Of a stretch of 64,000 bases of DNA, positions 42,389 to 53,078 are shown piece after piece; position 1 is the stretch's first letter, and the number at the start of each line of letters is the position of its first letter. The stretch is from positions 5,001-69,000 of the forward strand of contig JAJOZX010001565.1 of NCBI GenBank assembly GCA_023014485.1, in the 5' to 3' direction. This DNA comes from Bathynomus jamesi (lineage: Eukaryota > Arthropoda > Malacostraca > Isopoda > Cirolanidae). Below the pieces are notes generated by a model. It was not told the origin of the DNA. It searched no databases and saw nothing but the letters and a program-made list of their open reading frames with translations. A program made the translations under genes and the position numbers.

Positions 42389-44657
42389 ATGAATAGAGCG
42401 TGTAAAAATGATCCCAATAGATTCTGCTACATATGTGGGACGGTTACCATGCCAAATAACCAGTCCCAAATCACTAAATTTGTGAAGAGAATGTATAGAG
42501 CATACTTTGGAATTAAGCTAGGGGACCAGGACAAAAATTTCGCCTCTCATATGTGCTGCAAGACGTGCATTGAAAATTTGAGAAGATGGAGCAAAGGCAG
42601 ATCGAAATCTTTGCCTTTTGGAATTCCCATTATTTGGAGAGAAGGAAAGGATCACGTGACAGATTGCTATTTCTGCATGACAAACCTCCAAGGTGGGCTT
42701 ATAAATTTATTTTTCTTAAATATTTTGAAATCCTCGTATGAAACTTGACATAATATTCACCATAATGTAATATTCACCATATATAGCATAATATTCACCA
42801 TAATGGTAATCATACATTTACATATACATATTGTTATAGAAAATACATTTACACATACATATTGTTATACAAGTTACATTTACATATACAATGATTGTAT
42901 ATTTTCTTTCTTTTTCATTCATATTGTCCCCGAAGGGACAATATGAATGAAAAAGAAAGAAAATATACAGACTCCATCGACCTATTTCATATCTTACAGA
43001 CCGCAGCCTTCCCTCACGAGCCGCCACTGTCTGAATGCTTCTTCTATTTCATATGCAAGCAAGTTTTATATCCATGTTTCTGTGTTTCTATTTTCAGGAG
43101 TTAACAAGAAGAATAAACACATTGTTGTATACCCTGACATTCCTTCTGCTATGAGACCTGTACCCCATGGTCCTGGAATTCCAATACCCGACCCACCTCA
43201 AACCCTGGACTTCGATGATTCTGATGATGAATCAATGACCAATGCCAATGACCAGTCCCAGTCGTATATACCTCAAAATACCGCTTCAAATGAGCCGAGG
43301 CCTCTCAACCAGGTCAAACTTAATGATCTTACCAGGGATTTAGGACTTTCCAAATTAGCTGCCGAGATCTTGGGCTCACGACTTCGAGAGGACAACTTGC
43401 TGGCTCCGGGAACAACATTCTCCTGGTATAGGAAACGAGAGGAAGAATTCCGCATGTTTTTTGCAGTGCACGAAAATACCTCTTCCTTAGTGTACTGCTG
43501 CAATGTTGAGGGGCTAATCGAATTCTTGGGCCTGCCATATAACGCATCAGAATGGAGGCTATTTATAGACTCGTCTAAACGAAGTTTGAAAGCAGTACTT
43601 CTCAACATTGGGAATAGGGTTGCATCAGTCCCTGTAGCACATTCCGTACAACTTACTGAGAGCTACGATAACATGAAAATTTTACTGGATGCTCTCGTAT
43701 ACGACCAACATAACTGGAGGATCTGTGGAGATTTGAAGGTAATACTAATATCATAAGTAAACTATTGCTATTGACTATGTTGTTTTTCCAAAGGTTATTT
43801 GAGAGCGTATAAGAACACTTAACTTCCCCACAGAAGTGATACAGTCCAATGCATAGATTTTTTTATCTGATAGAACAAATTCTCTAAATTCTTTAAATAT
43901 TTTCATTTTTTTTCAGATTGTGGCATTTGTATTGGGAATGCAAGGGGGATACACGAAATACCCATGTTTCCTCTGCAAATGGGATAGCCGAGCGGATGAG
44001 AAGCACTATGCACAGCGTGAATGGGCATCCAGAGAGAATTTTGAACCTGGGTCGCATAATGTCGTTTCAGTGCCCCTTGTACCACCAACAAAAATTTTGC
44101 TCCCACCACTTCATATTAAGCTGGGCTTGATGAAAAATTTCATCAAATCAATGAATAAGGAGGGTTCAGCATTCCGATATCTCAAGAGTAAATTTCCTCA
44201 TATATCTGATGCTAAACTAAATGCTGGGGTTTTTGATGGTCCTCAAATTCGAACTTTGATCAAGGATACTCAGTTCGAAAACGCAATGACTCCAACTGAG
44301 AAGAATGCCTGGCAGGCATTCAAATCAGTTGTCACTGATTTTCTTGGCAAGCGTAGAAGTCCAGAATACGAGTCCGTTGACGAAAACTTGATGGAAGCTT
44401 TCAAAGCTCATGGGTCGCGCATGTCCATAAATATGCACTTTTTGTGGTCCCACTTGGACTATTTTCCTGAAAATTGCGGGGATTATAGTGAGGAACAGGG
44501 TGAATGATTTCACCAAAATATCAAAATAATGGAAGAGAGGTACCAGGGAAACTGGGATATCAATATGCTGGCGGACTATTGCTGGTGTTTGAAGCGAGAC
44601 GTGCCCGAAGAAAAACACAGACGGAAAGCCAAAAAAACTTCATTCCTTCCTCAATAA
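42389..44657 (+). pseudogene. CACTA-like transposase, copy 2: three exons, one stop
   Basis: Exons 42389-42692, 43098-43738 and 43917-44657 join in frame through GT-AG introns, giving 561 codons. One in-frame TGA at 44505-44507 stands where the sister copies have Arg (probably CGA to TGA). The protein starts with a Cys cluster (FCYICG, CCKTCIENLRRW, DCYFC), a variable acidic linker, NDLTRDLGLSKLAAEILGSR and [17 protein letters not shown]. Then come ICGDLK with the first putative catalytic Asp, GYTKYPCFLCKWDSR with C-x2-C, LPPLHIKLGLMKNF, FDGPQIRTLIKD with the second Asp, and SEEQGE.FHQNIKIMEERYQ with the putative Glu. The D-[C-x2-C]-D-E order fits CACTA (CMC) transposases. It probably cuts and pastes the element's own ends in the nucleus. 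A 5' UTR acceptor (ttttcag, 42360-42366) precedes the start. Confidence 0.8.
42896..42969. repeat. Perfect 35-bp hairpin in intron 1 of the transposase
   Basis: Arms 42896-42930 and 42935-42969 are exact reverse complements around the loop CGAA. It lies just after a set of short ACATTTACATATACAT direct repeats. The function is unknown. It could reduce or regulate splicing of that intron. Confidence 0.85.
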
Positions 44658-45751
44658 ACTTTTTTCCATATTCATTGTATGAATAAAAGTATTTATTCAC
44701 ACAATGTTTTCATTTTTCACGAGTGTTCTTATAATATTACTCGTATCTACAGTGTTTAAGCTAAAAAAAATCAATAAATTTGGGGATAAAATTGGACTTA
44801 TAATAAATGGCCAATAGAGAAAAAACTTGACCTGATTGAGGAAAACCAATGTCATTTTCGAATTCAGCATGGTCGAATTATATAATATGAGTTGAAAAAA
44901 CCCTCACAGCAGACAAAACAATTTCATATGCATACCAGTGTTATACTGCGTGTTTGCAGTTAAATGTGTATATATATATATATGGTGTTTATAAAGTCCC
45001 TATCTATTTCAGTGAAAACGTAGCAAAAACGGTAAAATTCAATATCAATATAATAGAAGGCATACATTTAATGAATACTTAAGCATATGATTCTACATGA
45101 GCACCATCAGTATCTGTACAGAGTTCGAATCTGTCAGCAGCATGGCGGAACATATTTTGGAGCATGACAGGGGTTATTTTTGTAACTGCTGTTACGATAC
45201 AAGCACGTAAATCTTGCAGATCTGTAATCCTCGTTTGATAGACGTTTGATTTGATAAAGCCCCATACAAAGAAATCCAAGGGCGTTAGGTCAAGAGATCG
45301 AGCCGCCCAGGGCCTGTTGCCTCCACGTCCGATCCACCGATTTGGAAATCGTTCATTTAAGTACTCCCGAACAATGTTTGCCTAATGACAGGGTGCCCCA
45401 TCTTGTTGAAAGACGACGTTGTTTAAAATGTCATCTGAATGAAGCTGGGGTTCCAGGAATTGCTGAAGCATGTCCAGATAAATTAGCCCTGTAACTGTAG
45501 TTCCAGCAATGAAAAAGGGCCCATAAATCTTAGATTTGGTCATACCCTACCAGATAGTAACTTTAGGAGAATCTTGTTCCCAGTGATAGAAATCAACTGG
45601 TTTTTCATTACCCCATATGCGGCAGTTATGGCGCTTAACCTTTCCCCACATGTGGAAAGTTGCTTCATCACCGAAGAGAATGTGGCCCATTAAATTTTAA
45701 TGCTGAACGTGTTCAACAAGATCGGCACACATTGCACTTTGCTTTGGATAA

Positions 45752-48012
45752 CACAGCTCTACAAAAAAATTTTTTTGTTTCGTTGCCAAGGAAATTCGTA
45801 CGAATTTAGGGTATTTTGGGGTTGCTGAATTCCAAAATGAAAGTAGTTTTTTCCGATTTGGCTCTAGTTCTTGAGATAATGAATACCCTCAATTAATAGG
45901 AAACGTAACCATAACGCGTGCATATGGGAAACTACCGGAACATTCTAGATGGTGAGACACGCGAATATTCTTAGTGTTTACTCCGCGATCATTCTAGAAT
46001 ATTCCCCCTCCGTATATAAGTCATCGGCCACCCAACCAGTAGTCAGTTGACAGTTGGCAGTGGAGCGGTACGTGTTGTCTGTTGTGTTTTTCGTGTTTCT
46101 CGTCCGTGTAATATATTTGTATACATGTACTTACTGTACATAAGTCAATATGAAATGAACTTATAATTTTATTGTTTTCTTTTTTCAGAGAAATATGAGT
46201 TCTTCACGAAGAGGCTGCTTAAACAATCCTAATGTATTCTGCTACATTTGCGGCGAGTACACTCTGCAAAAACAAAGAAAAAACATCACAGACTTTGTAA
46301 AGCAAGCTTAGCTTGCGTATTTTGGCGTGGCGCTTGGAGACCAAGACAAGTCATGGGCTCCCCATAAGGTTTGCAAAACCTGTGTAGAATGCTTACGACA
46401 GTGGAAAAATCGAGAAAGGAAAAGTTTAAACTTCGGTGTGCCTATGGTGTGGCGAGAGCCGAAAAACCACCACGACGATTGTTATTTCTGTGTGGTTAAT
46501 GTGAAAGGTTTCAATCGATACAAGAAACTCAAGTGGGATTATCCCAATTTGGAATCAGCAAGGCGACCTGTGTCACACAGCGAAGACGTTCCCATACCAG
46601 TGTTTACCACACTGCCCGACCTTCCGTTGTCAGAATTTGAAGAAATTCAGGACTTAGGTGGTAGTAGTGGAAGTGACTATAAGCATTTCAACACCTCAGC
46701 AGTTCTCCCAAGACGAACTCAATGATCTGATACGGGACCTCAGTCTGTCAAAGCAAGCAGCTGAATTTTTAGCATCCAGACTAAAAGAAAAGAACTGTCT
46801 ACAGCCAGAAGCTAAAATAACAGGTTATCGGACAAGAGAGGCGGGACTTCTTCCTTACTTCAGCCAAGATGAAGAACTTGTATACTGCAATAACATCCTG
46901 GACTTGTTCTTCAAGTGGGACTGGAATATCGACCAGGAGATTGGCGGCTTTTTATAGACAGCTCCAGTAGAAGCTTGAAATGTGTTTTATTGCACAATGA
47001 TAACCGATATGCACCTCTTCCAATTGCTCACTCAACAAAACTTAAAGAAGAATATGAAAATATCAAAATGGTCCTGCAGAAACTCTGCTATCATGAGCAC
47101 CAGATGCCTATTTGTGTTGATCTAAAGATGGTAAACTTCTTGCTTGGGCAGCAAAGTGGATATACGAAGTACCCTTGTTTCATCTATTTATGGGATAGTA
47201 GGGCAAGGCAAGATCATTGGAAAAAAGTGACATGGCCTTCAAGAGAAAACATGACTGTAGGTGCAGCGAACATCATTAACGATCCTTTGGTTGACAGGGA
47301 AAAAATCATCCTCCCACCACTTCATATCAAGCTGGGACTAATGAAACAATTTGTTAAGGCCTTGGACAAAGATGGCGATTGCTTTAAATACATTTGTAGA
47401 TCGTTCTCTGGACTAAGTATGGAAAAACTAAAAGCTGGAATCTTTGATGGCCCTCAAATCCGTACACTTATCAAGGATTCTAATTTCACAAAATTTATGA
47501 ATGGTGTTGAAGCTTCTGCCTGGTGCAGTTATGTCTCAGTTGTCAAGAACTTCTTGGGTAACCACAAAGCAGACAATTATGAAGAACTGGTGCAAAACAT
47601 GCTCACAAACTTTGAAAAGTTGGGTACTAATATGAGCATAAAGGTATACTTTCTCCATAGCCACTTACACAGATTTCCGGATAATCTTGGTGATTTTAGC
47701 GAGGAACAAGGGGAGAGGTTTCATCAAGATATCAAGGTGATGGAGGAAAGGTATCAAGGCAGATGGGACAGACACATGATGGCAGACTATTGCTGGAACC
47801 TCCAACGTGATTGTCCTGATAACCCACATAAAAGAGAATCGTACAAACAGAGATTTACTATACATTAATTGTAATTATGCGAATCAGCTTACTGTGTTTA
47901 TCATAAATTAGAGCCAATCTAGCAAAACCGATGTCATATTCGGAATCAGCACCACAAAGTTACCCCAAAATCACTCTAATATGATTGGCAATAAAATGAG
48001 TGTTGACCAGTG
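45752..48012 (+). mobile_element. CACTA-like DNA transposon, copy 3 (nested in a mariner)
   Basis: The 2261-bp element begins CACAGCTCTAC and ends, inverted, CACTGGTCAACACTCA. The flanking duplication is TAA (45749-45751 and 48013-48015). Sub-terminal inverted similarity is clear (TATTTTGGGGTTGCTGAATTCC versus GATTTTGGGGTAAC then GCTGATTCCGAA). Its left end is more diverged than in the other copies. It carries an intron-less transposase pseudogene. Confidence 0.88.
46196..47868 (+). pseudogene. CACTA-like transposase, copy 3, frameshifted, no coding introns
   Basis: From the ATG at 46196, right after a splice acceptor (ttttttcag), the frame reads NPNVFCYICGEYTLQ, hits a TAG at about 46309, then LGDQDKSWAPHKVCKTCVEC and WREPKNHHDDCYFCVV. 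Frame changes occur near 46660 and 46915. The last 317-residue frame is intact: WRLFIDSSSRSLKCVLL, CVDLKMVNFLLGQQSGYTKY, LHIKLGLMKQFVKALDKD, GIFDGPQIRTLIKDSNF and GDFSEEQGERFHQDIKVMEE. The second Cys of the C-x2-C pair has become Tyr (PCFIYLWDSR). The positions of both introns of copy 2 are continuous coding sequence here. Confidence 0.85.
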
Positions 48013-48460
48013 TAATACTCTTCATGTAAGTCATGAAGCACCTGAATGTGATAACTTCTCTTCTTCAACGTCGATTTCAAAATTTTGTGGACAGTTGATT
48101 TGGGTATCGCGAGTCTACGTGATGTGGTGCGAATTGACATGCTTGGATGTTCATCGATAACATTAGGTACCGCATTTACAGCATGCTCAGAGAAACTTGG
48201 ACGTCCAGATCATGACTCATCATGAACAGATCCCGTTCTTTTAAATTTATTAAGCAAATCACGAATTGTCTTGTCTGTAGGACCTAGTTTGTGAAATGTT
48301 CTTTCAAACCAATCTCTAATTTCTTTGCATTTCTTTCCTTTAATCCGAAGTGTCACCACCATCACCCATTCTTGCACATTCATTTTCATAGGGTTCTGCA
48401 ACAAAAATAAATAAAAACCGTTAATTCAACGAAATAGGTAGGGACTTTATAAACACCCTG

Positions 48461-48462
48461 TG

Positions 48463-48505
<43 letters not shown>
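48461..48505. repeat. (TA)n-(TG)n microsatellite
   Basis: A compound microsatellite directly after the mariner end. Confidence 0.95.
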
Positions 48506-48559
48506 CGTCATCCCATGAACTTTAGCAGCTACTATTCAAATCTGTCTTAGGCAAACTAA

Positions 48560-48660
48560 TATTACATCATCGGAAATCGAACCCCCAACCTCAGTCTCTA
48601 TCATACAATAATTCGGTTATACACCAGTGGGAGTCGAACACCCGACCCCAATGTGATAGT
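48560..48660 (-). repeat. tRNA-derived SINE fragment
   Basis: The minus strand has an A-box-like CTGGTGTATAACCG and a B-box-like GGGGGTTCGATTTCC about 45 bases apart, the spacing of a tRNA. The stems are poor, so it is probably a SINE relic. A (TA)n tract follows at 48668-48692. Confidence 0.4.
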
Positions 48661-48886
48661 TAAAATGCATATATATATATATATATATATATTGAAGCCT
48701 AAAATCAGCACGCTGCCCCACTGCTGCTATGAATGAGAATGATATTAATAATAAGAAAATTTTTTGGATCAAGTGTAGTTTACGTCCCCCTCACGCAAAA
48801 GGGAACACAAACTACACTAGGTCAAAGTTGGGGAAGGTAAACTACACTAGGATCTTTAGGAAACATTTTTTAAATGAATCCATCAA

Positions 48887-48940
48887 ATAAAACGTCAAAA
48901 CTAACGAAAATATTACGACTTAACCTAACCAATCGTCAAT
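48887..48940. repeat. Left half of a split palindromic repeat
   Basis: It reads AACGAAAATATTACGACTTA and CTAACCAATCGTCAA, the complement of the segment at 52985-53040. The two halves are separated by a TA tract and the whole hAT-like element, which therefore inserted in the centre of the palindrome. Confidence 0.85.
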
Positions 48941-49070
48941 TTATATATATATTAGGGTGGTCCACAAAATCGAAGTTGTTTATTTTTTTTGTGCTCAGTG
49001 TTTATTTGGTTCCTTTCCCCAAGAAAACACTGCATGCCAAGTTTTAGGTCATTTGACTTTGCTTAGGCCG

Positions 49071-49687
49071 CAGGGGTCCCCAACCCTGTTCCCGCGAGCA
49101 CCATGGTGCCCGCCAACCCGTTTGCGTGTGCCCGCCACTGACTGACTACGATTGATAAGTTTTTATTTAAATTTTTAATAAAATGTTAAGCATGTTACAT
49201 ATTTTAAATATTTAGTTACTAAATATTTAAAACATGCAACATACTTAACATTTTATTAAATTTTAGTAGTTAATTACAGAAACAGATGCTCATTTATTTG
49301 AAAATAATTATTTCTTTATAAATAAATTAAGTTATCGTTTTGATAATTTTTTTTAAGATCTTAGTTAGCCCATCCTGTTTTTTTTGTGTATTATGTTCAT
49401 TATTTTACATAGGAATTAAATTTTTTTTGTGTGTATTACGTTCATTATTTTATATAGGAATTAAATGGTTTTTTTTGTGTATTACGTTCATTATTTTACA
49501 TAGGAATTAAATGTGTTTTTTTTGTGTATTACGTTCATTATTTTACCTAGGAATTAAATGTTTTTTTTGTGTATTATGTTCATTATTAAGTCCAACTATA
49601 AATTTGCATTGAAAAAATAAATGGTGCCCGCCGCACTACCGGTAGTCTTGAATGTGCTCTTCGGCACAAAAAGGTTGGGGACCCCTG
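49071..49687. mobile_element. hAT-type MITE nested in the hAT-like element
   Basis: The ends are CAGGGGTCCCCAACC and its inverted partner CAGGGGTCCCCAACC. The sequence GCTTAGG lies on both sides, near 49061 and 49688, with two extra bases on the left. The interior has a palindrome around TTTAGTTACTAAA (about 49170-49262) and four to five tandem copies of a 44-bp unit (TGTGTATTACGTTCATTATT) at about 49370-49590. Confidence 0.85.
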
Positions 49688-50109
49688 GCTTAGGGTATGC
49701 ACAAGCTGACTAAGTAAAGCTCACATTTGTTTGATCTCTTTCCCTATAGAATGACTCTTGTATTAGGAAAATGATATTCATGTATTACATATCTATAGGT
49801 AAATTATTATTTGTGATTAATTTATTAATTAGAGGCAATCCAAATACAAACGATGTTGATTGAAACAGGAAAACAACTCTCCCGTTCTCACGATTACGAG
49901 TTAGCCTTCCTTGCACTAGGAAACTGGCGTCGATGTGTAGCGATCACTTGCAGCAGATACTGTTTCTGTTCTTCGTTCTTCCTAATGGAAGAGTTATAAT
50001 CCTGAATTAGCTTCACCCCTCAGTCAGCACATCATTCACTACCAGCATGTCTTGGAGGAGTTCCTTGGCCTGGAGGAACTGCGGATCATCCTTCCATTGG
50101 GATGAATCT

Positions 50110-52180
50110 TTAGAGATGAATCCGGAGCCTAGTAGCGTGGTCTGGAAGAAGCGGTTGTATTCTTGGATGCCAGCTCTTCAGCGTCAGTGACGGAATGTCC
50201 TCTTCCGGCACTTTAATTCTCTTCGGTGGATCTTTCTCTCCTTCCCTTACCCTCATCGACTCCAGGATTCCTCTCTTCTCCATATTGGAAACTGCGTCAC
50301 TGAATAGAGCCAGAGCTGCCAACTCCTCACTCAAATATCACAGATGTCGTTGGAATGCCTTTGTAGCTGTCGCTCCAACTGCTCCATCCACTTTATTTCT
50401 GTATTCTTGAATTTTCTTAAGGAAGGAGATATCGTTGCTCGGGGCTTCAAAGATTGTGGGAGCCTTGAGCCATGCTGGTCCGTAGACAAGAGCAACAAAG
50501 AGGGCCATGGTTCGAATGGATTTCTCTTCCTTGGGAGACACCTTAAACTGAGGTTGAAACATGAATATTTGGAGACAGTATATTGCCTTTGACAGCCAGC
50601 GAGCATGGTGTATGGGGCCAGGCCATCCAAATCGAATCCTTCGGGGAGGTGTCCCACCAAGGAAGACTACACTAGGCTCCAGAAGTCGGCGGTAGTCGTC
50701 GCGGGGTTGCGTACACTCAAGAGCTTTTATGTAGTAGTCGAGAGCTTCTTGTACCCATTCAGGGTTCTCTTTGAAAACTGCACTGACGTGGTCGTCCATC
50801 ATTCCATTCTTGAAGTTTGCTTGATTGACCCGGTGCCAATTCTTTTGGAACCATTGAAATAGGAGAACCTCCGGACCACTGGACGATCCATGAACTGTCT
50901 TGAAGACGTCTTTGAGAACGACCTCCAAGATATGGTATCTGCAAGCAAGGTGGAGTAAATTTCTTCCCAGTCGCTGTTCAGAGTGCAAGCTCCACCAATA
51001 TGACCCGTATTACTTGGAGTAGTATCAAAGCTCATGACGACGACTCGGTCTTCGACCTTCTAATCCTTCAAGGCCTCAACCACGGCGTCTGCTTGCGCCA
51101 TTCCTGTTCCATATGCGAACTTCGGAACACCCAGGAGTTGGATGTTCTCCTCTGACGACGACGAAATATCCTTCCCAGAGATCAGTACTGGGAGACGATC
51201 GACGTAGTCATTTTCTGTGAGGAATGGAAGGAGTTTCCCGTCCCACGAACAACAATTCCAGTATTGGCGCCAGAAGATGAGACAGCTTGTTTCACAGAAG
51301 TGATGTGGTCACTGCGATGTCGCATACAGGTTCTCTTGAATGTGGAGCGACTGATGGCTAGTTCATCAATGTTCCCTCCAAGGCTTTTCACAGTAGCTGC
51401 CACGATGTGAACTGCCTCACGATCGCTGGTGTTGGTTCTATCCAGGGCGGCTGCGAGACCAGGGAACATGAAATTCTTAGGCCTCGTTTGAGGTGCAGGA
51501 CGAGGAGCTGCATTTGACGGGCCAGGGACCTGCAAATCCGGATCCATTCCAACTCGAGGCATCTTCGGAAATGAACGAGGGCCTTCATTTTCAGAAGAGG
51601 TGCTGGTTGACTCCAGATGAACGGTCTCTTGCTCTTCACGCATCTGCTTCTCTGCTACTTCCTTTTGCTCTCTGGCCTTCTTCTTAAGATACTTGTTTCA
51701 TTTCTTTCTTAGCCAGGGCTTCGTCGACTCGTCCCATGTGAAACTTGTGTTCCCTCTCTTGGTCTTTCAAGAAGACTCGGTCTTCCTCTGTCCGGATCAG
51801 TCTTTTCACATCATGATGCTTAATATTGAAGACCTTTTCAAGATTGTTTGAGAACTCTTGTACTTCTGTATTTGTGGCTTACTTCTCCTGTTGGAACCCT
51901 TTTTCAACTTCTCCCAAGTGGACAGGATTTCAGTCAGGGTTCGTTTGATATTTCGCTCCTCTTGAGTAGGGATATGGGCCATTCCCCAGATATCCATGGT
52001 TTCCTTCACCACCATATTGATGCACTCGTTTTTCGTAGGAGTTGGCTCACTCATTTTCAGGAGATGAAAATAACGTTGGAGAACTTGCCTGAGTAGGCAG
52101 ACGAGACTTAGGAATCGTTTCGATGGTGCCGTCAACCAAGTAGATAGTTGTTTTCTTACGCAATGCAGTTGCCATCATCA
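50110..52180 (-). pseudogene. hAT-like transposase, copy 2, frameshifted
   Basis: The minus strand from about 52180 encodes MMATALRKKTTIYLVDGTIE, then MVVKETMDIWGMAHIPTQEE, a charged linker, RSTFKRTCMRHRSDHI, HWDGKLLPFL (first putative catalytic Asp), DRLPVLISGKDISSSSEENI, LLGVPKFAYGTGMAQADAVV, SFDTTPSNTGHIGGACTL (second Asp), LGRNLLHLACRYHILEVVL (C-x2-H), then HHARWLSKAIYCLQIFMFQP and LWYLSEELAALALF. At least five frame changes or stops are present, for example near 52070, 51700, 51180, 51060 and 50985. It covers about 650 residues and defines the N-terminal part lost from the copy at 1018-2180. Confidence 0.75.
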
Positions 52181-52917
52181 CAACCTAGAAAGAGAAACCA
52201 AAAATTTACATTTTTTATTACTATGGAACTAATGTAGAAACACAGCAACTTCAAACATGTAGACTTTTAGAGTCACACTCTAACATTAAACATGCACTAA
52301 TGTACATGAATTTTCAGCAAAAATTATTATTGAACAAAAACCAAAAACAATAACGCAACAGTAATATAGCAACTTTAAGCGTCATAGCAATTTATAACGC
52401 TATATAATATATATTCACCTTAATTAAATATTAATATTAATTCATTATTAATTAATTATTAATTAAATATTCACCTGAGTCATTCAAAAGCAAGCTAAGA
52501 TAAATGATTCCCAGTGATGCGTGAATACTTAATACACTCTATCCGATTCTTGCCGCGAGAGTAACTGAGGAAAACCGTTAGTATTTGAAATATGTTGCCA
52601 AATCGTAGTATGTTCAAAAATAAGAGTTGCCAACTGTAAACTTAATTAATTAGTTAATTAGGAACGTAATTTGGAATTAGAAACTGGGAGAATTGGCATT
52701 TTCTTTTTACGTTCCAAGTTATGCCTGCTATATAGGCTACGTCAGAGCCGAGCATTACAGGGCATTCAAAATGGAAGCCGTGTGCATACCCTAAATATTC
52801 ATTTATTTAATAAAAAAATCATTTGCGCTATTTTCTCATCTAGTGGGTTCGTTTGGGCTATGAGCACACAAAAATTTCGGAGAAAAATATTTCACCTCCC
52901 TTTCTGTGGCCCACCCA

Positions 52918-52918
52918 A

Positions 52919-52984
<66 letters not shown>
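52918..52984. repeat. (TA)n microsatellite
   Basis: TA run at the right edge of the hAT-like element. Confidence 0.95.
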
Positions 52985-52987
<3 letters not shown>

Positions 52988-53040
52988 ACGATTGGTTAGG
53001 TTAAGTCGTAATATTTTCGTTAGTTTTAACGTTTTATTTG
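52985..53040. repeat. Right half of the split palindromic repeat
   Basis: It reads TTGACGATTGGTTAGGTTAA and GTCGTAATATTTTCGTTAGT, the inverted partner of 48887-48940, with one difference. Confidence 0.85.
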
Positions 53041-53078
53041 GTTAGGTATACGCGGACAAAGTTGGGAAACGCAAACTA

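Larger units (their letters stand above)
42140..44940 (+). mobile_element. CACTA-like DNA transposon, copy 2 (best preserved)
   Basis: The 2801-bp element begins CACTGGTATGCAT and ends, inverted, CACTGGTATGCATATGAAAT. The 3-bp duplication TTA flanks it (42137-42139, 44941-44943). Removing the element and one TTA rejoins a continuous SINE (TACGTTAATTATACTG), so the boundaries are exact. Sub-terminal inverted similarity includes TGCTGATTTCGAAT versus TGCTGAATTCGAAA. It encodes a three-exon transposase. Confidence 0.9.
45079..48404 (-). pseudogene. DD41D mariner transposase split by an insertion
   Basis: The N-terminal half (48404-48016) reads MKMNVQEWVMVVTLRIKGKK, a helix-turn-helix (GPTDKTIRDLLNKFKRTGSV), then MSIRTTSRRLAIPKSTVHKI and HDLHEEYY. 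The catalytic half (45748-45079) resumes with PKQSAMCADLVEHVQH, HILFGDEATFHMWGKVKRHN, VFQQDGAPCH, and SLDLTPLDFFVWGFIKSNVY. There are 41 residues between the second and third Asp. In-frame stops lie within the catalytic half, for example just after GAPCH. Removing the CACTA-like insertion and one TAA rejoins HDLHEEYYPKQSAMC in frame. It is dead, both by the stops and by the insertion. Confidence 0.85.
44983..48460 (-). mobile_element. DD41D mariner interrupted by CACTA-like copy 3
   Basis: The inverted ends are GGTGTTTATAAAGTCCCTAT (left) and GGTGTTTATAAAGTCCCTAC (right, inverted), inside TA/TG tracts. Without the inserted 2261-bp element and its 3-bp duplication the mariner would be about 1.2 kb, a normal size. 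The transposase runs on the minus strand from 48404 to 45079, interrupted at 48012-45752. Confidence 0.88.
48954..52917 (-). mobile_element. hAT-like DNA transposon, copy 2
   Basis: The ends are inverted repeats, AGGGTGGTCCACA at the left and TGGGTGGGCCACA inverted at the right, and both are next to TA tracts. A TTTTTTTGTGCTCA block near the left end is matched at the right (TTTGTGTGCTCATAG inverted). The transposase pseudogene runs on the minus strand. A hAT-type MITE is nested at 49071-49687. The whole element lies within the palindromic repeat whose halves are at 48887-48940 and 52985-53040. Confidence 0.78.

Noticed and set aside
49370..49590. CRISPR-like regularly spaced repeats
   Set aside because: The units are adjacent tandem repeats without spacers, and the window is eukaryotic.
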